Of a stretch of DNA of 45,156 bases, positions 40,765 to 45,156 are shown one piece after another (position 1 is the first letter of the stretch; every line of letters starts with the position of its first letter). The stretch lies in NCBI GenBank assembly GCA_905221605.1, contig CAJNDS010000447.1:537501-582656 (forward strand). Direction: 5' to 3'. The DNA is from Symbiodinium natans (Eukaryota > Sar > Dinophyceae > Suessiales > Symbiodiniaceae). The translations under genes and the position numbers were made by a program. The notes beneath the pieces were generated by a model that saw nothing but the letters and a program-made list of their open reading frames with translations, ran no database searches and was not told the DNA's origin.

Positions 40765-40824
40765 GAGATAGCCGTTGGTAACGGCATGGGCCTTGGATTC
40801 GTTCTCGCTTCCTATCCAAGAGAA
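40765..40824 (+). CDS. Candidate exon EIAVGNGMGLGFVLASYPRE
   Basis: Acceptor TTACCAG, 20 codons. The next bases are GTTTAGGG, the start of a telomeric array, so the donor GT belongs to the repeat. Gly-rich hydrophobic segment; product not recognised. Confidence 0.6.
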
Positions 40825-40922
40825 GTTTAGGGTTTAGGGTTTAGGGTTTAGGGTTTAGGGTTTAGGGTTTAGGGTTTAGGGTTTAGGGTTTAGGGTTTAG
40901 GGTTTAGGGTTTAGGGTTTAGG
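40825..40922. repeat. Telomeric array (GTTTAGG)n beginning at an exon end
   Basis: About 14 perfect units with no spacer after the last codon of the preceding exon. Confidence 0.9.
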
Positions 40923-41166
40923 TCACTGAATATCGTCCCTTCCCTCCTTTAACGGGTTCTGATGTATGGGCCCTTCACTTGTATAGGGTATATAAGGGGT
41001 CTACTAGAGGTCCCTTTGAACTGCCCATACCCAGGGACCATGTAACTACCCTTAGAACCCGAAACCCCAAGCCCTAAACCCCAAACCCCAAACCCCAAAC
41101 CCTAAACCCTAAACCCTAAACCCGAGCCCAGGGACTAGGTAACTGCCCTAAGATTCTATGAGGCAG

Positions 41167-41227
41167 GCATCCAATGTTGAAAGACCCAGAAGGGTTAGCA
41201 AACCACGCATCTTCAGGACCTCTTGTG
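41167..41227 (+). CDS. Candidate exon ASNVERPRRVSKPRIFRTSC
   Basis: Acceptor GAGGCAG, donor GTTTGG at 41228. A second frame (HPMLKDPEGLANHASSGPLV) is also open over the same bases and fits the next exon's phase better, so the frame is unresolved. Confidence 0.45.
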
Positions 41228-41340
41228 GTTTGGGGTTTGAACGGTTTAGGGTGCAAAAGGTTTAGGGTTTAGGGTTTAGGGTTTAGGGCCAGTTTAGGGT
41301 TTTGGGTTTAGGGTTAGGGTTTAGGGCTACCCGGGTGTAG

Positions 41341-41435
41341 GATGATGCCAGAGTCGACGCAGCTCAGGCCATACAGCTGCAGCTCGAGAAGCGGCTTGGA
41401 CCAGACTCTGTGCCGACACTCCGAAACATCAGATT
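41341..41435 (+). CDS. Candidate exon AAQAIQLQLEKRLG
   Basis: Acceptor GTGTAG, 31 codons plus two bases, strong donor GTGAGT. Reads DDARVDAAQAIQLQLEKRLG then PDSVPTLRNIR; amphipathic helix-like. One of the clearest exons in this part. Confidence 0.65.
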
Positions 41436-41722
41436 GTGAGTTCCCAAAAATAGCATTAGACAAAAGGGTTTAGGGTTTAGGGTTTAGGGGTTAGGGTTTA
41501 GGGGTTTAGGAAAGCCCAGCAGTTCCCAACAAGGGATTCAGTTGCCAGCTCAGGTTCTTCATAAGCCTAAATTTAGAATTCCTAAACACCCAAAACCCTG
41601 AACCCAACACCCTCAACCCTCCTTTCACTTCCACTAGGAATGTACCTTCAAACCCGAGTTGCCCTACTCTGCCCCAAGACCTCCAAAGCCGTACTTGAAC
41701 GTTCATGAATATTTGTCTTCAG

Positions 41723-41753
41723 GGTTGCAAGCACCAACGCTGATCCCAAACTT
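41723..41753 (+). CDS. Candidate mini-exon VASTNADPKL
   Basis: Acceptor CTTCAG. The first G completes a codon with TT of the previous exon. Ends CTT before GTTTAG as donor. Confidence 0.45.
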
Positions 41754-41799
41754 GTTTAGAGCCGGGTTGACGGAGTTGCTGACAGGGCTTTATGGGATT

Positions 41800-41911
41800 A
41801 GGTTTAGGGTTTAGGGTAAGGGTTTAGGGTTTAGGGCTTAGGGTTTAGGGTTTAGGGTTTAGACTTTAGGGTACAGGGTTTAGGGTTTAGGGTTTCGGGT
41901 TTAGGGTTTAG
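41800..41911. repeat. Telomeric array (TTTAGGG) ending at an acceptor
   Basis: Mixed TTTAGGG units. The last TTTAG immediately precedes the exon at 41912 and serves as its 3' splice site. Confidence 0.8.
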
Positions 41912-41980
41912 GGGTTGCGGTCCATGTGTTTTCAAGCGACGCAACTGCCGGTGTTGTTCAAAGCGTCGTGTTCTGTCGAG
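41912..41980 (+). CDS. Candidate exon VAVHVFSSDATAGVVQSV
   Basis: 69 nt: two phase bases, then VAVHVFSSDATAGVVQSVVF and CR plus G. Donor GTCAGG. The leftover G joins GC of the exon at 42126. Confidence 0.55.
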
Positions 41981-42125
41981 GTCAGGCTCTGGTCAGGATC
42001 TGTTACAGGTTGCAACTGCAGGGTTTAGGGGTTAGGGTTAGGGTTTGGATTTAGGTTCAGGGTTTAGGATTTAGAGTTTAGGGTTTGGACCGTAGAGTGC
42101 TCAAAGGAGCTTGGTATTCGTGCAG

Positions 42126-42163
42126 GCAGAGGAAGGGCTAAACTACAAACCCGTGACTTGAAG
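42126..42163 (+). CDS. Candidate exon GRGRAKLQTRDLK
   Basis: Acceptor GTGCAG. Phase matches the exon at 41912 (G plus GC). Ends AAG before GTTTGT. Confidence 0.5.
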
Positions 42164-42369
42164 GTTTGTGTAGACCTGCCCCTTTTAATCCCAAACCCTT
42201 TAAAACCCCTCAGCCCTTTAAACCCTAGGCCCTAAGCCCTAACCCCTTGAAACCCTAAACCCCTAAACCCAGCACTTTAAACACCCTAAACCCCCTAAAC
42301 ACGTCAAACCCGAAACCCCTAACCCTCTGGACCCTATAAACCCTAAACCTGAGATCCTAACCCCAAGCT

Positions 42370-42456
42370 TGGAGGTGGATGGAGGGAGATGCCAAGGGCA
42401 CAAAGCGCAGTGCCTCGGCTAACTGGGCGGGAAGATGCCATCTTGGAACCTCTAGA
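42370..42456 (+). CDS. Candidate exon GWREMPRAQSAVPRLTGRE
   Basis: After CCCCAAG, phase 0. Reads LGGGWREMPRAQSAVPRL and TGREDAILEP. The donor is not clear. Another frame is partly open. Confidence 0.4.
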
Positions 42457-42540
42457 CCCTACACTCTTTAAGCCCTAGACCCTGTAGGGTCCAGGGCTGA
42501 TTTATGGTCACTTTTCAGGTTTCATGGTTTATGTTTCTTG

Positions 42541-42696
42541 TTTGGGTTGGGGGCGGGGGGTGGGGGGGGAGGGGGGGGGGGGGGGGGGGGGTGGGGGGGG
42601 GTGGGGGGGGGTGGGGTGGGGGGTGGGGAGGGGTGGGGGGGTGGGGGGGGGTGGGGTGGGGGGGTTGGGGAGGGGTGGGGGGTGGGGGGTGGGGGT
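42541..42696 (+). repeat. G-rich (GGGGTGGGG) tract
   Basis: About 150 bases almost entirely G with periodic T and rare A/C, strongly G-quadruplex-prone on the + strand. Gly-, Trp- and Pro-rich frames are artefacts. Confidence 0.9.
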
Positions 42697-42713
42697 GCAT
42701 TCATGTTGCGGCC

Positions 42714-42897
42714 ATGCCATGCCCAAATTTCGCTTCCTTGTACAACATACTTCGCAAGGATGTGGAGCAAGACACGTCGTCACAAGCATCCATGCCTTTG
42801 GCGACCATGCCACAAACACTGGTATTTGCAGCGTTCTTGCCTCTTTGTACAACATACTGCGCAAGGATGCGGAACAAGACGCGTTGTCACAAGCGTA
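42714..42897. repeat. 107-bp repeat, about 1.7 units
   Basis: Same repeat as 2454-2752 (TTGTACAACATACT...AAGGATGCGGAACA...CACTGGTATTTGCAGCG). Marker spacing is 107 bases. Confidence 0.8.
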
Positions 42898-43030
42898 AAG
42901 GGCCAGGGGGGCCAGGGGGTTGCGGGGGAGACGGCCAGGCCAGTTGGGGAGAGGGACGCGGTGATAGAGGGCTTGTGGTGGAAGTATGATGGCAACACTG
43001 GCAGCGGGTTTTAGCATAGTAAACCTTCAG

Positions 43031-43187
43031 AAGAAATGGTCTGATTCAGGGATTTGTGCCCTTCTGCTTGATGCACTTTGCCGTAAATAGTGCATTTTCC
43101 CAGGTCCCAGGGTATTGGCAACGTGCAACAACAAGCTATATGCAACAAACACAAGGTGCATTACAGGCGCTGTTACCTCATTTTTAG
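43031..43187 (+). CDS. Coding-like pair with a possible 21-nt intron
   Basis: 43031-43082 reads KKWSDSGICALLLDALC plus one base after acceptor CTTCAG. 43083-43103 is GTAAATAGTGCATTTTCCCAG, shortened here to its features: GT start, in-frame TAG, T-rich end, CAG. 43104 on reads RVLATCNNKLYATNTRC. A longer frame (YWQRATTSYMQQTQGALQAL) overlaps the second part, so the reading is uncertain. Confidence 0.4.
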
Positions 43188-43555
43188 GGTCTAAGTCTAG
43201 GTTTTAAGGTTCAGGGTCTTAGGGATCTACTTCTAGGGTGTAGGGTTTAGGATTTACGGTTCCCCTTCCCCCCCTTCCCCCCCTCCACCTACCTCTGCCC
43301 CTGCCGCCCTTCCCTCCTAACATCCTGAACCCTAAGCCATCAACCCTAACCCGATTAAACCTCTAACCCCTAAAACCACAATCCAAAAAAACCCTAAGTC
43401 CTAAACCCTAGACCCCTCAGCCCCTAAACCCTAAAGCCCTATAGACCCGAAGTCCTAAACCTAACACCCTAACCCTACTAGGGCCCTAAATCTTAACCTA
43501 AATCCTTAAACCCTAAACCCCCTAAACCCTAAGCCCCTAAACCCAGCTCTCGGTA

Positions 43556-43823
43556 GGCCCTTGGAACATTTTTTAGTTTCCCGTATTGGGTTTAAGAGAG
43601 CATCATATTTAGAATGTTTCCCTGATTGGGTTTAAGAGGACTATATTCAGGAATACTTTTTGCCCCTAAACCCTAAACCCCAGACCCCAAACCCCAAACC
43701 CTAAACCCCAAACCCTAAACCCCAGACCCTAAACCCCAAACCCTGAACCGTTCACCCTAAACCCTAATCAGGAAATTATTTCTCAGAGGGTCTTAAAAGG
43801 CCATCCTAGGGGCCATCCTAGAC
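43556..43823. mobile_element. Relative of the copy 2 intron element, with telomeric core
   Basis: The left arm (GGCCCTTGG, TTGGGTTTAAGAG twice), a telomeric and CCCCAAA array, and the right arm (CAGGAAATTATT, CAGAGGGTCTT, GGCCATCCTAG) match the arms of 11672-11894 in order. It has a duplicated left segment and right end. Confidence 0.6.
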
Positions 43824-43829
43824 CCTAAA

Positions 43830-43955
43830 CCCTAAACCCTAACCCCTAAACCCCTAAACCCCTAAACCCCTAAACCCCTAAACCCCTAAACCCCAAACCC
43901 CTAAACCCCTAAACCCCTAAACCCCTAAACCCTAAACCCTAAACCCTAAACCCTC
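43830..43955. repeat. CCCCTAAA / CCCTAAA telomeric array
   Basis: About ten octamer CCCCTAAA units then heptamers. The C-strand form of TTTAGGGG. Confidence 0.9.
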
Positions 43956-43976
43956 CTTATAGATTTAATCCCTGTT

Positions 43977-44200
43977 AACTTTTTGGTGCGTTTACCCCCC
44001 GTTGTTGAGCACTTTTTGGTGCAATCGGCACCGTTCTTGAGCACTTTTTGGTGCAGTGGCACCGTTCTTGAGCACTCGTTGGTGCGTCGGCACCGTTCTC
44101 GAGCACTTTTTGGTGCGTTTACTTCCGTTGCTGAGCACTTTTTGGTGCAGTCGGCACCGTTCTTGAGCACTTTTTGGTGCGTCGGCACCGTTGTTGAGTG
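43977..44200. repeat. 31-32-bp minisatellite, about 7 units
   Basis: GAGCACTTTTTGGTGC followed by GTCGGCACCGTTCTT recurs with GAGC at 44007, 44039, 44070, 44101, 44133, 44165 and 44196. Units touch without unique spacers, so it is not a CRISPR array. Confidence 0.9.
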
Positions 44201-44305
44201 AACTGTATATTTCTGAATGTTATGGGATTCTTTGGGTGGGTGGGCTTGTTCCTAAGCCTGGAACTGCTGGGTCAGTGACCCTAACCCTAAACCCTAACCC
44301 TGCAG

Positions 44306-44374
44306 AGGCGTCTGGCTGGCCTGGAAGGCGGACGCCCAACAAAGCCGCGTGACCCGGCAGGCGCCCTGTGGAGC
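44306..44374 (+). CDS. Candidate exon LEGGRPTKPRDPAGALWS
   Basis: Acceptor CTGCAG, 23 codons (RRLAGLEGGRPTKPRDPAG, then ALWS), donor GTTTTT. Phase 0 to the exon at 44534. Confidence 0.55.
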
Positions 44375-44533
44375 GTTTTTGGGCTTTTAGGGTTTATAGG
44401 GTTAAGGGTTGAGAGGGTTTAGGGTTTAGGGTTTTTTATTTCATTCTACGGTTTGAGGGCGTTAGGGTTCAGGGGTTGCAGGGTTCATAGGGTTTTATAG
44501 TACGTCTGGGATTGAAGTGAGCCCTGTCTTCAG

Positions 44534-44641
44534 CAAGGAAGGAACAGAGAGCGATCCACCATGGTGTTTTGTGATGTCACTGCTGCCGCAGCGTCTGATA
44601 ACGCTGGGCAGATAGTCATGACTAAGATCAACACGAACCCC
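44534..44641 (+). CDS. Candidate exon VFCDVTAAAASDNAGQIV
   Basis: Acceptor CTTCAG, phase 0. Reads QGRNRERSTMVFCDVTAAAA, then SDNAGQIVMTKINTNP; ends near a GC donor (gcccta). An internal ATG in a CCACCATGG context could also be a start. Product not recognised. Confidence 0.55.
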
Positions 44642-44769
44642 GCCCTAACCCTTAACCCGCTTGACCCTAAACCCGAAACCCTAAACACACCCTAAACGGC
44701 CCTTAAGCCTCCAAAGTTGAATTACCTGCAATAAAATTCAAGCCAAACTGAACTTTGGCTTCTATTTGT

Positions 44770-45024
44770 TGAAACAACAAAGTTCGACCGCCTCCCTCAT
44801 CTGCGAAGACTGGGTGCATGAACCGCATGGGGTTGGTGTACCTGCTTCCGCATTGCGCACAGGTGCACAATCGTTACAATGTGCAAGCAGGCTCAGCCTT
44901 GTCGCCAGAGCAGCGGTGCACGCAGTCGCTTCGAGCTCCAAGGGCAGCGTACGTTTGGGGCGCCGCGGTGCTCGCGGTGCCACCACCCAGCCTCAGGGCT
45001 TCTGTTACAGGACGATACGGTCAG
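44770..45024 (+). CDS. Coding-like region, frame unresolved
   Basis: About 250 GC-rich, non-telomeric bases open in at least two + frames (one begins MNRMGLVYLLPHCAQVHN, another reads TASLICEDWVHEPHGVG) and on the complement. GGCTTCTGTTACAG at about 45009 could be an acceptor. One or two exons are likely, but I cannot choose the frame. Confidence 0.4.
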
Positions 45025-45070
45025 CCCTAAACCCTAAACCCTAAACCCTAAACCCTAAACCCTAAACCCT
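45025..45070. repeat. Interstitial telomeric repeat (CCCTAAA)
   Basis: Six to seven units. The last 86 bases of the window show nothing recognisable. Confidence 0.85.
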
Positions 45071-45156
45071 TAACGCTTGGTAGTGGCAATCATGTGGTTC
45101 AGTTTAGGCTGAAAGATGGATCGTTGAACCTTCAAAGCCTCTAAAGCCCCAGAGGA

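Noticed and set aside
42504-43017. Long Gly/Trp-rich and Pro/His-rich frames
   Set aside because: Simple-sequence translation of the G-rich tract.
43977-44200. CRISPR-like array of 31-32-bp repeats
   Set aside because: Units are contiguous with no unique spacers, and the context is eukaryotic; it is a minisatellite.

Overview
The window looks like subtelomeric nuclear DNA of a dinoflagellate, most likely a Symbiodiniaceae-type alga. Four things point there. It opens with a (CCCTAAA)n tract in the orientation expected of a left chromosome end, and TTTAGGG is the dinoflagellate telomere unit. All recognisable genes lie on the + strand. They are broken into many small exons with GT, GC and GA 5' splice sites and AG or AG|G acceptors. 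The best-read protein (FVSHQWL...HPDP...Q, FFDWFAIPQ, SIPAY, RGWCRAELWC, then ankyrin repeats) resembles a large ankyrin family I know from Symbiodinium. The taxonomic call is inference.

Layout. 1-800: telomeric tract, a CTAG-ended repeat and AT microsatellite. 805-8385 and 9205-16289: two tandem, diverged copies of one ankyrin-repeat gene. Their exons align one to one while their introns are filled with interstitial telomeric repeats (ITRs), homopolymers and small inverted-repeat elements. 16290-17213: ITRs, a TTTAGGGG array and about 70 units of TAG. 17275-34565: gene-free satellite block. It holds a ~232-bp composite satellite (first part inverted), a ~2.07-kb element with poly-C terminal inverted repeats, and a GATGATGGGG minisatellite. 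An N gap at 25057-25156 is followed by a near-identical second copy of the whole segment, then by a ~307-bp satellite made of nested palindromes. 35288-37265: a phase-consistent six-exon series for a coiled-coil protein. 37411-45024: many further short + strand exons, of one or more genes I cannot name, again separated by telomeric introns.

The most interesting signal comes from comparing the two paralogs. Copy 2 has two introns that copy 1 lacks. Each starts with a 4-base sequence (GACA, GAAA) that is repeated exactly where the next exon starts, so a GA...AG intron restores the ancestral reading frame. One of these introns is a repeat-family element carrying a telomeric array between its arms. 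Copy 1 in turn has a telomeric array inserted at an exon boundary, flanked by a 20-bp direct duplication, and copy 2 keeps the empty site. Elsewhere the TTTAGGG unit itself appears to supply the GT donor (GTTTAG) or the TTTAG acceptor. Together this suggests telomere-repeat-bearing elements that act as introns (introner-like) in subtelomeric genes. Transcripts and raw long reads are needed to confirm this, and the 7.4-kb duplication across the gap may be an assembly artefact.
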